A DNA stretch of 64,000 nt from Palsa-870 sp039935415 (GTDB lineage Bacteria > Chloroflexota > Dormibacteria > Dormibacterales > Dormibacteraceae). The translations under genes and the position numbers were made by a program. How positions within the stretch are numbered: the stretch's first letter is position 1; every line of letters begins with the position of its first letter. The DNA lies in NCBI GenBank assembly GCA_039935415.1, contig JBDTKH010000035.1, positions 1 through 64,000 on the forward strand, written 5' to 3'. A model generated the notes under the pieces. The model saw nothing but the letters and a program-made list of their open reading frames with translations, was not told the DNA's origin and did no database searches. Shown here piece after piece: positions 9,446 through 18,857 of this stretch.

Positions 9446-10431
9446 TCAGGCGCGAACGACTGTAAGGACGACGTTTCCAGTCTTCTGCTCCGTCTCGACG
9501 TACCTCGTCGCCTCGACCACCTCTTCCAGCGGGTAGGTTCGGTCGATCACCGGCCGGTACCTTCCCGCCTCGGCGAGCTCCTTCAGGAGGATGACGTCCT
9601 GCTTCGGTTATCTGGGTGGCATCCGGAAGATCACTCTTTTCCCTCGAAGAGCCGCGGCGCCCAAAGCGACACGGTCAGGTTCGAGAGACCGTCGGTCGCC
9701 AGGTAGCAGCCGCCCGGCTTCAGCGAGCCCTGGCAGCGCGTGAACGGGCACTTGCCGACCGCGTCGAAGATGACATCGTAGGTTTGGCCGCTTTTCGTGA
9801 AGTCTTCTTTCGTGTAATCAATGACCCTGTCGGCTCCAAGAGATCTCACGATCTCTAACTTCTTGGTGTTGCACACCGCGGTGACGTCGGCTCCAAAGTA
9901 CCTGGCCAGCTGCACCCCGGCAGTGCCGATGGACCCGGACGCACCGTAGACGAGGATGCTCTGACCTGCCTGAGGATTCGCGCCTCTCAGGCACCACAGT
10001 GAGTTGAGGGCTCCGTCCAGAATCGCTGCGGTCTGCTCGAAGGTCATGTTGGTGGGCTTGGGCGCGATGAGGGCGCTCTCCTTCATGCAGGGGAACTCCG
10101 CGTGTGCCCCGAAATTGAAACCGGTTGCGCCGAATACCTGGTCGCCGACCGCGAACTCTTTGACGGCCGCGCCGACGGCTGCGATCTCCCCTGCAAGCTC
10201 GGTGCCGAGAATCCGCTGCCTCGGGCGGCGGGGACCGGAGATGAGACGGCTGACGACCGAGATGGGCAGCCCGTCGCTTCTGTTGGCTTCGCGAATGTGC
10301 AGGTCCGACCGGTTCACTGTCGTTGCGTGGATCCTGATGAGGACTTCGTCTTACTTGGGAACGGGCTTCTCGACCTTTTCGATTCGCTGAACGTCAGCGG
10401 GCCCGTACCTGTCGTAGACAACCGCTGTCAT
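9446..10431 (-). pseudogene. broken NAD(P)-dependent alcohol dehydrogenase / quinone reductase (MDR)
   Basis: A zinc-free medium-chain reductase can be followed from MTAVVYDRYGPADVQ to the end KTGNVVLTVVRA, but it is disrupted three times. There is an in-frame TAA after VEKPVPK (about codon 27). A one-base loss in a GGGAAAA run occurs after LWAPRLFEGK (about 9631-9645). A second in-frame TAA falls where homologues read RYTKQD. The intact middle (9631-10317) includes GASGSIGTAGVQLARYFGADVTAV, the Rossmann nucleotide site. Either it is a true pseudogene or the assembly has several errors; three separate lesions favour decay. Confidence 0.85.
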
Positions 10432-10494
10432 GAGGCCTCCCATCAGGGTGCGCCTCGCATCCTCTCGAGGCCGTCGAGGATCAGGGCTTTGCGC

Positions 10495-10851
10495 CTAATG
10501 AGAGTCGTGCCGCGCGCGGTTCACCAACAGCAGGATGCCGAAGAGAATCACAAGCACCGGCCACAGCACGTCGCCATTGAGCCAGTTGAGCAGGCCAAGG
10601 TTGGTGAGCAGGTAGTAGCCGCCGATCAGGATCAGCGCGGCGCCCCAGAACCAGCCCCAGACACCACCCCGTCCCCCGCCCCAGCTCCACGGACCTGGTC
10701 CATACCAGCCGCGGCCGGCCCACTGATCGCGCTCGAAGTCACGGTTCCGGTGGCGCCAGGCGCGCCACTCATCTCGCGACGCGCCGGGTCCTGGCGATGG
10801 CGGCGGCCCGGGAGTCGAAGTAGATGGTGCAGCCGGAGGCTCGCTGGACAT
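10495..10851 (-). CDS. LiaF/LiaI-like small membrane protein
   Basis: A 118-aa protein with a Pro/Ser-rich N-terminus, a Trp/Gly/Arg-rich middle (WRAWRHRNRDFERDQW) and two hydrophobic segments (FWGAALILIGGYYLLTNLG and VLWPVLVILFGILLLV). The paired GGYYLL and WPVLVILFGILLL segments are typical of the LiaF/LiaI-like transmembrane domain linked to envelope-stress proteins. I prefer ATG 10851; GTG 10878 would add nine residues. It is divergent from the hydrolase at 10899. Confidence 0.65.
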   Translation of the reverse strand: MSSEPPAAPSTSTPGPPPSPGPGASRDEWRAWRHRNRDFERDQWAGRGWYGPGPWSWGGGRGGVWGWFWGAALILIGGYYLLTNLGLLNWLNGDVLWPVLVILFGILLLVNRARHDSH

Positions 10852-10898
10852 CGCCTGGGATGGTACGCGGCTCACCAAATGTTAGGGTGCGGCTGAAC

Positions 10899-11468
10899 AT
10901 GGCTGAGCTTCTGCTCTTCCATCACGCTCAGGGATTGACAGCCGGGTGCATCGCCTTCGCGGATGAGCTCAGGGCGGCCGGACACCTGGTTCACACACCG
11001 GATCTCTACGACGGCAAGACCTTCGCCACGCTCGCCGAAGGCGTCGGCTATGCGAAGGAGGTCGGCTTCGACACGATCCTCGAGCGCGGCCGGCTCGCCG
11101 CCGAGAGCCTGCCGAACGAAATCGTCTATGGCGGATTCTCGCTCGGCGTGCTGCCGGCGCAGATGCTGGCCCAGACGCGCCGGGGGGCAAAAGGAGCTTT
11201 GCTGTTCAGTGCCGCCGTCCCAGCGTCCGAGTTCGGCCCGTGGCCGCGCGGCGTCCCGCTCCAGATCCACATGATGGACGGCGACGAGTGGGTCCGCGAG
11301 GGCGACCTCGATGCCGCCCGCGAGCTTGCCAGGACGATCGAGGGCGCCGAGCTATTCCTCTATCCCGGCGACCGGCACCTGTTCGCCGACCGCAGCCTGT
11401 CCGACTACGACGAGGGCGCCGCGACGCTGCTCACGCAACGCGTGCTGAGCTTTCTCGACAGCGTCTAG
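10899..11468 (+). CDS. dienelactone-hydrolase-family protein
   Basis: A 189-aa compact alpha/beta hydrolase. The nucleophile elbow is GGFSLG, with Ser where classical dienelactone hydrolases have Cys. The acid is in MMDGDEWV and the histidine in GDRHLF. The opening strand ELLLFHHAQGLT follows directly after the ATG at 10899, so the two upstream in-frame starts are unlikely. Substrate unknown; it is a single-gene unit. Confidence 0.8.
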   Translation: MAELLLFHHAQGLTAGCIAFADELRAAGHLVHTPDLYDGKTFATLAEGVGYAKEVGFDTILERGRLAAESLPNEIVYGGFSLGVLPAQMLAQTRRGAKGALLFSAAVPASEFGPWPRGVPLQIHMMDGDEWVREGDLDAARELARTIEGAELFLYPGDRHLFADRSLSDYDEGAATLLTQRVLSFLDSV

Positions 11469-11475
11469 GCCTTCC

Positions 11476-11895
11476 TTACGGCCTTCGCGGCAAGCCATTA
11501 AAAAAGTCCCAGACGACCGCGCTGGCGTTCGGCTCGCCGGGCACAGGGTCGACAGTCGATCCGAACCAGGCGTTGTGCCCACCGGTCACCGTGTCGAGCC
11601 TGACGACTGCCGCGTCCATGCACTGTTTCCAGACTGAGGTCTTCGTGATGCCGTCCTGACTCGCCGATGGATCCACGCTGCAGCCGTCGCGCGCAGCCCA
11701 GTATTTGACCAGATCGACGGTGGCCGGTGCGTCGAGCGGGCCGCCACCTTCATAGGGAATGAGCTCGTCGGCCGTACCGTGCATTTCCATGACAGACACC
11801 GGCCTGGGCTGATTGGCGCCCGAACGGCTATCGAGTGGCATGCCGCCCGATACCGTGGCGATGCCGTCGAGCCCCTCCGGGTTCTTATTTCGCCA
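11476..11895 (-). pseudogene. C-terminal fragment of PHB-depolymerase-family esterase
   Basis: About 140 residues remain of a LpqC/PHB-depolymerase-like secreted esterase that is normally over 300 aa. Present are GLDGIATVSGG, the acid-bearing loop MEMHGTADELIPYEGGG, and the histidine loop TVTGGHNAWFG. The N-terminal half with the signal peptide and the nucleophile serine is missing; upstream of about 11895 no frame continues the family. An ATG at 11841 lies inside the conserved fold and is not a true start. Confidence 0.65.
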
Positions 11896-12002
11896 ATTCG
11901 GATCGGCTCACCCGAATCGGCGCAACTTCCAATGACACGCAGCGACACGATCCGGTTGGCTACTAGCTGGGTACTGGTACCCATCTACCGAATTGTCGCC
12001 CG

Positions 12003-12653
12003 CTACATCCAGCGCTGGCGGCCACGATAGATTTCCACGACCGGGCCGCGAGGACGCCGGCGACGGTATGCGCGAAACCGCGCCAGCAAGCGCAGGTAGC
12101 GGCGATCCGACGACCGCAGTTTGCGGTGCGGAATCTCGAGGAGATAGTTCTCGACCTTCCAGATGTTTGTGAGGGCCAGGCGCCAGTCGTACTTGCCCAG
12201 CTTGCGCAGATCCACCAGCTGGTAGCCAGTAATGCGGCCGGTGAAGTCCACGTATGGATCGAAGTAGCTCCACACAAGATCGCGAATGCTGCGGAATACC
12301 GGTTTGCGACCGTGCAGGCCCGCATCCCTGGACCGGGCGACCGCGCCCCACCGACCTCGGCGGCGAAACACGTAGATCACATGATCCACCCCGTCTTTCG
12401 ACTCGAAGCTGACCACAAGCGGGGGGTGGCCGTGTTGCTCCAAAATCACGGCGGCGACGAGCGCCGCCTCCAAACAGTGAGCGGTCTGGTGGCGCACAAC
12501 CTGGCGATAGGAGCGAAGGGTGTCCCCCTGCAGTTCCCAGTTGTAGGGCAGCCTGCGCAGGAACTTCTGGACCTGTTCAGGGGTGCGGTGTCGCTCGATG
12601 ATTCGCCGTTCTTGACGGGTGAAGACGTCCCGCGCCGGGGGCGGCTGGGTCAT
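12003..12653 (-). CDS. transglutaminase-like cysteine protein
   Basis: A 216-aa protein. Cys60 in QTAHCLEAALVAA begins a helix, and His91 in DGVDHVIYVF begins a strand, as in transglutaminase/papain-like domains. The rest is very basic, with a C-terminal RRRRPRG stretch. It lies about 100 bases downstream of the 3' end of the RNase P RNA on the same strand. I infer a transglutaminase-like fold from the Cys/His spacing; enzymatic activity is uncertain. Confidence 0.6.
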   Translation of the reverse strand: MTQPPPARDVFTRQERRIIERHRTPEQVQKFLRRLPYNWELQGDTLRSYRQVVRHQTAHCLEAALVAAVILEQHGHPPLVVSFESKDGVDHVIYVFRRRGRWGAVARSRDAGLHGRKPVFRSIRDLVWSYFDPYVDFTGRITGYQLVDLRKLGKYDWRLALTNIWKVENYLLEIPHRKLRSSDRRYLRLLARFRAYRRRRPRGPVVEIYRGRQRWM

Positions 12654-12752
12654 GGGCAGAGTATTTCGTAACGGCCACTCGCGATGCCATCCGCTGCTTG
12701 CGCGCGTGTGCGCCGGGACTTCGTTCTGGACCGAGTCGAGAACTGGGTTTGT

Positions 12753-13159
12753 GGGCCGAGGACGGCGCGTAAGCCGGGTTCTGTTTCCCTTGCGGGACGG
12801 TGACCATCTGTCTGGGACGCCGGTTGCCCGGCGCCTCTAGCGACCGATACCCGAGAGCTCGGCGAGCCGCCGTCTTTTAACCGGATCCTTCGATCCGGCT
12901 GGCCCTCCTATTTGGTCTTGCTCCGGGCGGGGTTTGCCTGGCCGGCCGGTCACCCGGCCGCCGGTGGGCTCTTGCCCCACCTTTTCACCCTTACCTGACT
13001 GCGTCTCTCCGGAGATCGATGCAGCCCGGCGGTAATTTTCTGTGGCACTTTCCTTCGGGTCGCCCCGACTGGGTGTTACCCAGCGCCCTGCTCTGTGGAG
13101 CCCGGACTTTCCTCCAACGCTATTTACTTCGCCGGCGGTCACCCGTCCGCCTCGGCCCG
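12753..13159 (-). ncRNA. rnpB: RNase P RNA, bacterial class A
   Basis: The catalytic RNA that matures tRNA 5' ends. On the minus strand the conserved 5' block GAGGAAAGTCCGGGCTCC lies near 13110 and the conserved 3' block ACAGAACCCGGCTTAC near 12775. The 5' end GGGCCGAGG pairs with CCTCGGCCC at the 3' end to form P1, which sets the limits. The length of about 407 nt is normal. The gene follows RNase HI with a gap of about 9 bases, so its promoter probably lies inside rnhA or it is read through from that operon. Confidence 0.97.
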
Positions 13160-13168
13160 GAACGGATT

Positions 13169-13594
13169 CTACCCAGGTGCCCCAGACTTCTTAACGTGCT
13201 CGTCGATCGCCATATTGGCGAGGGCGTCGGCGCCTTTGTTCTTTTCGCGCTCGACGTGAGAGATAACCACCTCTGGAAAGGCCTCCAGCAGCGCCTTGGC
13301 CTCGGCGTGGAAGGGCACCAGCTCCGGCTTCTTGACCTTGTACCGTCCCTGCACCTGCTCGGCGACCAGCTTCGAATCGAGGAAGACCTCGAGCCGGTCC
13401 GGTTTCCAATCGGCCACCGCCTTCAGGCCTTCGATCAGGGCCATGTACTCGGCCTCGTTGTTGGTCCTGCGCCCCAACCAGCGGTGCAGGCCGCGAAGCC
13501 GCACGCCGTGCTCGTCCTCGATCACCACGCCCGCGCCTGCGGGGCCTGGGTTGTTGCGGGAGGCGCCGTCGGTGTACAGGCGGAGGGTCTTCAG
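13169..13594 (-). CDS. rnhA: ribonuclease HI
   Basis: Degrades the RNA strand of RNA-DNA hybrids in the cytosol. It has 141 aa with all four acidic catalytic positions: Asp in LYTDGASRNNPG, Glu in NNEAEYMAL, Asp in FLDSKL and Asp in KGADALAN. The family start is MKT-LRLYTDG, and here the only codon at that place is CTG. It overlaps the upstream stop as CTGA. No ATG, GTG or TTG occurs nearby; the first ATG (13702) lies deep inside the zinc-ribbon gene. CTG initiation by translational coupling is therefore inferred. Confidence 0.88.
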   Translation of the reverse strand: MKTLRLYTDGASRNNPGPAGAGVVIEDEHGVRLRGLHRWLGRRTNNEAEYMALIEGLKAVADWKPDRLEVFLDSKLVAEQVQGRYKVKKPELVPFHAEAKALLEAFPEVVISHVEREKNKGADALANMAIDEHVKKSGAPG

Positions 13595-14286
13595 GCCAGG
13601 ACCAGGATGCGGCCGCAGTTCTCGCAGTGCACCAGGTCGTCCGAGCCCTTGCGCAGCAGCTGCATGCCAGAGGACGTGACGGTGACCCGGCAGGCCTGGC
13701 ACTGGTTGCCGACCACCTGCGCGACCGGCGGGAACATGCGCATGCGGGTGTAGGCGGTCCGGGCCACCGGCAGAACCTCATCCCAGACCTTGTCGCGCTC
13801 GGCTTCGACCTCGGCGAGGTCCGTGATCCATGCCGCCAGCTCCTGCCTCAGCTCCGGATCCTCGGCGACCGAGCGCTTGCGGGTTTCATCGAGGTTCGCG
13901 ACGGTTTCCCGAACCGTTGTCTCGGCCGCGTCTGCGTCCTCCATGAGCTGCAGCTCGGCTGCCTCCTCCTCCTCGAAGCGGGCCTTCATGTGCGAGACCT
14001 CATCGGACATCTGCATCAGCTCGGACGGGCTCCGGATGCGCCCGCTCATCAGCTCCTTCTCTCGCGTGCGGAGGCGGGTGCGGTGCGCTTCGCGCTCGTG
14101 GTCCGACGCTCGCAATGTGGCCGCGGTCGCCTCCTGGGCGGCGCGGGCCTCGACCAGCCTCTCCTCGAGCTGCACCACTTCAGGATCCGACTCGAGTCTC
14201 GAGGTGACGCGCGCGATGTCTTCGCGAAGCGCCCGCTCCCGTTCGACCAGGCGGTGGTACTCGAACAGGAGCTGGGCGGGCTTCAC
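13591..14286 (-). CDS. C4-type zinc-ribbon coiled-coil protein
   Basis: A 231-aa protein with a long N-terminal coiled coil (residues about 5-180, rich in E, R, A and L) and a C-terminal zinc ribbon, CQAC-N-CENC, followed by GRILVLA. This is the widespread family of C4-type zinc-ribbon proteins often encoded beside RNase HI. It has been proposed to bind nucleic acid or to help assemble other factors; its role is not settled. GTG start overlapping the biotin-carrier stop (GTGA); its own stop overlaps the rnhA start (CTGA). Confidence 0.88.
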   Translation of the reverse strand: MKPAQLLFEYHRLVERERALREDIARVTSRLESDPEVVQLEERLVEARAAQEATAATLRASDHEREAHRTRLRTREKELMSGRIRSPSELMQMSDEVSHMKARFEEEEAAELQLMEDADAAETTVRETVANLDETRKRSVAEDPELRQELAAWITDLAEVEAERDKVWDEVLPVARTAYTRMRMFPPVAQVVGNQCQACRVTVTSSGMQLLRKGSDDLVHCENCGRILVLA

Positions 14287-14495
14287 TCGAGCACGACCAG
14301 GACCTGGCCTTCTTTGACCACCTCGGTTTCCTTGACGCGGATCTCTTTCACCGTTCCGGCGCGCGGGGCGGTGACCGAGATCTCCATCTTCATCGACTCG
14401 AGGATAAGGAGGACATCGTCCTCGGCCACTTTGTCGCCCGGCTTGGAAGTGATCTTCCAGACGCTGCCGACCAGCTCTGCTTTGACCTCGGTCAT
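14283..14495 (-). CDS. biotin carboxyl carrier domain protein
   Basis: A stand-alone 70-aa biotinyl/lipoyl domain. The biotinylation motif is ESMKME with Lys36, flanked by the usual strands (GDKVAEDDVLLILE and AGTVKEIRVKETEVVKEGQVLVVLE). It carries CO2 between a biotin carboxylase and a carboxyltransferase, presumably the subunit encoded at 15441-17006. No biotin carboxylase is in the window. ATG start in an ATGA overlap with the upstream gene. Confidence 0.92.
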   Translation of the reverse strand: MTEVKAELVGSVWKITSKPGDKVAEDDVLLILESMKMEISVTAPRAGTVKEIRVKETEVVKEGQVLVVLE

Positions 14496-15412
14496 GGCTT
14501 CGTTTCCGGCGTTGCTGCCGGCTTCAGCCCCTCTCCCCGACGGGGAGAGGGAGCAAGGTCGAGCTGCTCTCTTGCTTCGGAGATGCTCGCGACCTGGCGC
14601 CCCAGGGCGCGCGCGAGGCGCGCCGCCTTCTCGACCAGGTCGGCGTTGCTCTTCGCCATCTTTCCGTCCTCCACGTAGAAATTGTCTTCAAGACCCACGC
14701 GAACGCTGCCCCCCATCGCGATCGCGGCCGCGACCAGCGGCCACTGGTTCAAACCGATGCCGATAACCTGCCAGTGCGACTCGGGCGGAAGCGACTCGAC
14801 CTGATTCACCAGGTGGCGCGTGGTGCCCGGGATGCCGCCGAGGACTCCCATGATGAGGCTGAACTGGTACGGCGGTTTGAGGACGCCAAGATCGATGAGG
14901 GGAGCGGTGTTGGCGATGTGGCCCGTGTCGAAGCATTCCATCTCGGGCCGAACGCCGGTGCCGTTCATGGTCTCCAGAAAGAAGCGGATGTCCTTGAACG
15001 GGTTGGCGAAGACGTGGTCGTGGTAGAACGCCTTCTTCTTCGCCGAGTAGATCGCGTAGTTCATCGAGCCCATGTTCAGCGCGGCGATCTCCGGTCGCAG
15101 CTCGCGGATGTGCGCGACGCGGTCCTCGACAGGGATTCCTATCGCACCCGTCGAGAAATTGACGATGACGTCGGTGCGCGCGCGCACCTCGTGAAAGATC
15201 TTGGCAAAGGTCTCGACGCTCCAGTCGGGCCCGCCCTGAGGCGTGCGCGCGTGGATGTGGACGATGGCGGCGCCGGCGTCGGCGGCTCGCTTTGCCTCCT
15301 CGCCGATCTCCTTGGGCGTGTAGGGAATCGCCGGGCACTGGTCGCGCGTCGCCAGGACGCCGGTGAGCGCGGCGCTGATGATGACCTTAGCGAGGGGCCC
15401 CCGCGAAGTCAC
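14492..15412 (-). CDS. beta-keto acid cleavage enzyme (BKACE, DUF849)
   Basis: A 306-aa TIM-barrel enzyme that cleaves a beta-keto acid with acetyl-CoA, giving acetoacetate and an acyl-CoA; the lysine-fermentation enzyme Kce is the best-known member. Visible motifs: GAAIVHIHAR (metal-binding His pair), VNFSTGA, MNYAIYS, ECFDTGHI and GGSVRVGLEDNFYV. It sits between carboxyltransferase and biotin-carrier genes, so acyl-CoA turnover is likely; the substrate cannot be told. Its last residues (LAPSPRRGEGLKPAATPETKP) are encoded by a palindromic repeat and are not conserved family sequence. Confidence 0.88.
   Translation of the reverse strand: MTSRGPLAKVIISAALTGVLATRDQCPAIPYTPKEIGEEAKRAADAGAAIVHIHARTPQGGPDWSVETFAKIFHEVRARTDVIVNFSTGAIGIPVEDRVAHIRELRPEIAALNMGSMNYAIYSAKKKAFYHDHVFANPFKDIRFFLETMNGTGVRPEMECFDTGHIANTAPLIDLGVLKPPYQFSLIMGVLGGIPGTTRHLVNQVESLPPESHWQVIGIGLNQWPLVAAAIAMGGSVRVGLEDNFYVEDGKMAKSNADLVEKAARLARALGRQVASISEAREQLDLAPSPRRGEGLKPAATPETKP
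14528..14551. repeat. REP-like palindrome inside a coding end
   Basis: CCCTCTCCCC-GA-CGGGGAGAGGG forms a near-perfect hairpin within the last 20 codons of the BKACE gene. Similar GC-rich hairpins occur at 41436, 49978, 52324 and 54872. It reads through in frame as PSPRRGE. Confidence 0.7.
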
Positions 15413-15440
15413 GGTCGCAACCTCTGACTTCGTGCGGATG

Positions 15441-17006
15441 TCATACGGGGATGTTGCCGTGCTTGCGCCAGGGCCGTTCGATCTTCTTGTCGCCGGCCTG
15501 CTGGATGCCGTGGATGATCACGCGACGGGTCTCCGCGGGGTCGATGACGTCGTCGATCATCGCCCACCCGGCGGCCAGGTAAGGATTGATCTGCGCCCGG
15601 ATCGCCTCGATCATCTGCGCCCGGGTCGCCTCGGGATCGCTCGAGGCTTCGATCTGCTTGTTGAAGATGATGTTGACCGCGCCCTCGGGCCCCATGACCG
15701 AGATCTCGGCGAGTGGCCACGCGACGATGGTGTCCGGCTGGTAACCCTTGCCGCACATCACGTAGTAACCCGCGCCGTATGCCTTGCGCATGATGATCGT
15801 CACCTTCGGCACCGTCGCCTCCGAGGTCGCGTACAGCATCTTCGCTCCGTGCCGGATGATCCCTTCCTTCTCGACCTGCGAGCCGACGATGAAGCCGGGC
15901 ACGTCCATGAGGTAGACGAGCGGCACGTTGAACGCGTCGCACATGCGGATGAAGCGCGCCGCCTTGTCGGCGGCGTCAGAGTCGAGGACGCCGCCCTTCT
16001 GCATCGGCTGGTTGGCGATCACGCCGACCGCGTAGCCGCCCGCGCGCGCCAGGCCGATCACGATGTTCTTCGCCCACGTGGGCTTGATCTCTAGAAAGCT
16101 GTCGCGGTCGAACACAGCCTTGATCACCTTCTTCACGTCGTAAGCAGCGCGCGGGTTTACCGGGACGATCTTGTCCAGGCCGTGGACCGGGCGGTCGCCC
16201 GAGTCGTCGGCGGCGCGGTACGGTGGCTGCTCTGTGTTGCTCGAGGGCAGGTAGGAGAGGAACTTGCGGACGAGCTCGATGCACTCGCGGTCGTCGTCGA
16301 CCTCGTTGTCGCCGACGCCCGACTCGTAGCAGTGAACCTGCGAGCCGCCCATGTCGTGGTCCGTCACTTCCTCGCCCGTGGCGGCTTTGACCAGGCGCGA
16401 GCCGCCGAGCGACATCGACGACGTTTCCTTGACCATCGGCACAAAGTCGGCCAGGCCCGGGATGTAGGCGGTGCCCGCGGCGCACGGGCCAAGCATCGCG
16501 GCGACCTGCGGGATGACGCCGGACATCACCACCTGGTCGTAGAACAGGAAGCCGGTCCCCGCGAACGTCGAACCCGCCGCCTCCTGGATGCGCGCGCCGG
16601 CCGAGTCGAGCAACCACACCAGCGGCTTGCGGTAGCGCAGTGCGAGCTCGCGGACCCGGGCGGCTTTGAACTGCTCCCCCACCGCGCCCATCGAGCCGGC
16701 CATCACCGTGAAGTCGTACGCGATGACCCACACCTGGCGGCCCTCGACCAGCCCGTGGCCGGTGACCACGCCGTCAGCGGGGGTTCCGTCGGCGTCCACC
16801 TCTCCCCCACGCACCGCCTGCTGGTGGGCGAGCAGGCCGAGCTCGACGAACGTGTCCTGGTCGAACAGGATGTCGAGCCGCTCGCGGACGGTGAGCTTGC
16901 CCCGCTCGTGCTGCTTGGCGATCTTCTCCTCGCCGCCCATGGCGAGGTTCTTGCTGCGCCGAGCCTTGAGCTCGGAGATCCTGGCCGGGTAGTCGTCTTC
17001 TGGCAC
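15441..17006 (-). CDS. acyl-CoA carboxylase carboxyltransferase (beta) subunit
   Basis: A 521-aa crotonase-fold carboxyltransferase, normal length for propionyl/methylcrotonyl-type beta subunits. It has LTVRERLDILFD near the N-terminus, oxyanion loops SAGARIQE and GPCAAGTAYIPGLADF, and the C-terminal half MDVPGFIVGSQVE and RKAYGAGYYVMCGK with GPEGAVNIIF. It moves carboxyl groups between biotin and acyl-CoA in the cytosol. It is first in an operon with BKACE and the 70-aa biotin carrier (28-base gap to BKACE). Propionyl-CoA is the likeliest substrate, but this is not proven. Confidence 0.93.
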   Translation of the reverse strand: MPEDDYPARISELKARRSKNLAMGGEEKIAKQHERGKLTVRERLDILFDQDTFVELGLLAHQQAVRGGEVDADGTPADGVVTGHGLVEGRQVWVIAYDFTVMAGSMGAVGEQFKAARVRELALRYRKPLVWLLDSAGARIQEAAGSTFAGTGFLFYDQVVMSGVIPQVAAMLGPCAAGTAYIPGLADFVPMVKETSSMSLGGSRLVKAATGEEVTDHDMGGSQVHCYESGVGDNEVDDDRECIELVRKFLSYLPSSNTEQPPYRAADDSGDRPVHGLDKIVPVNPRAAYDVKKVIKAVFDRDSFLEIKPTWAKNIVIGLARAGGYAVGVIANQPMQKGGVLDSDAADKAARFIRMCDAFNVPLVYLMDVPGFIVGSQVEKEGIIRHGAKMLYATSEATVPKVTIIMRKAYGAGYYVMCGKGYQPDTIVAWPLAEISVMGPEGAVNIIFNKQIEASSDPEATRAQMIEAIRAQINPYLAAGWAMIDDVIDPAETRRVIIHGIQQAGDKKIERPWRKHGNIPV

Positions 17007-17020
17007 TAGAGTGTCAAATT

Positions 17021-17686
17021 CTATTTGGCGACCAGCAGGTCGGCCCGCTTGCCCCAGCGGTCAAGGAACCGGTACAGGTTGCGGCGCGAGAGCCGGTCGC
17101 GCTCCTGGTGATCGGTGTTCTCCCACAGCCGGTGCTCGTGCTTCACGACCGGCAGGTTGGGAATCACGACCGCGTGGCCTCCATGGTCGCGGAGGCGGAA
17201 GCTGAACTCGATGTCGGCGATGCGGTAGAAGCGGAACTTCGGGTCGAAGCCTTCAATCGCCAGTGCGTCCGCTCGCCGGAAGGCCATGCAGTAGCCCTCG
17301 ATCGCGTCGACCTCCGGGCCCTGGCTCGACTCGAACTCCTTGAGCGTGCCGCTGCCGCGCAGCCCAAAAGGCCCGGCGACGACAACCGACGGGTCAGCCA
17401 GAGCCGCGACCAGGGGCGAGACGGCGTCGCCCGTCAGCTCGACGCCTGGATCGAAGAGGATGACGACCTCGCCGGCCGCCGCCTCGATGCCCGCGTTGGC
17501 TGCGGCGGCGAACCCCAGGGTTGGGAACAGGGGGATGAAGCGGAACCTCTCGGCGGCGCGGCTCTCCAGCCACGCGGCGATCTGGACTTCGTCCGAGTTG
17601 TCCACGATGAGCGCCTCGAAGTCCGCCTTGCAGTGCTGGAACACCGAGAGCAGCCACCGCTCGGCGTCGGGCTTCCACCCATGCAC
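17021..17686 (-). CDS. family 2-like glycosyltransferase, start uncertain
   Basis: GT-A-type nucleotide-sugar transferase. VDNSDEVQIAAWL, LGFAAAANAGIEAA, GEVVILFDPGVELTGD (DxD-like position) and EGYCMAFRRADALAIEGFDPKF fit family 2 enzymes. The GTG at 17686 is the first standard start, but the natural first strand (AVTLLTVVHGW) begins upstream of it. The frame stays open without a standard start across 17687-17895 and into etfA. That upstream part (EHDFAAADALREQLREGGW) resembles the C-terminal tail of cysteinyl-tRNA synthetases. The true start is therefore upstream and probably non-ATG, or the 5' end is damaged. Confidence 0.7.
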   Translation of the reverse strand: MHGWKPDAERWLLSVFQHCKADFEALIVDNSDEVQIAAWLESRAAERFRFIPLFPTLGFAAAANAGIEAAAGEVVILFDPGVELTGDAVSPLVAALADPSVVVAGPFGLRGSGTLKEFESSQGPEVDAIEGYCMAFRRADALAIEGFDPKFRFYRIADIEFSFRLRDHGGHAVVIPNLPVVKHEHRLWENTDHQERDRLSRRNLYRFLDRWGKRADLLVAK

Positions 17687-17895
17687 GACGGTGAGCAGCG
17701 TGACCGCGCGTGGAATCGGTGGCGGCGCGGTGCTCGGCGGCGCCTTCTGCGCCTGGAGCTCGCTCCCTTCGGCCGAGTCGACGACCTCCCACCCACCCTC
17801 ACGCAGCTGCTCGCGCAGGGCATCGGCGGCGGCGAAGTCGTGCTCCCGCCGGCGCTCGATGCGCTGGGCGAGCAGCTGCTCCGCCTCGTTTCGGT

Positions 17896-18855
<960 letters not shown>

Positions 18856-18857
18856 GA

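Noticed and set aside
9446..10431. Stop-codon recoding in the alcohol dehydrogenase
   Set aside because: Both stops are TAA and a frameshift is also present, so neither selenocysteine nor a simple code change explains it. Decay or sequence error is simpler.
17394..17823. Alternative frames over the glycosyltransferase 5' region
   Set aside because: Arg-rich shadow composition; only the frame with the GT motifs and the CysS-like tail looks protein-like.
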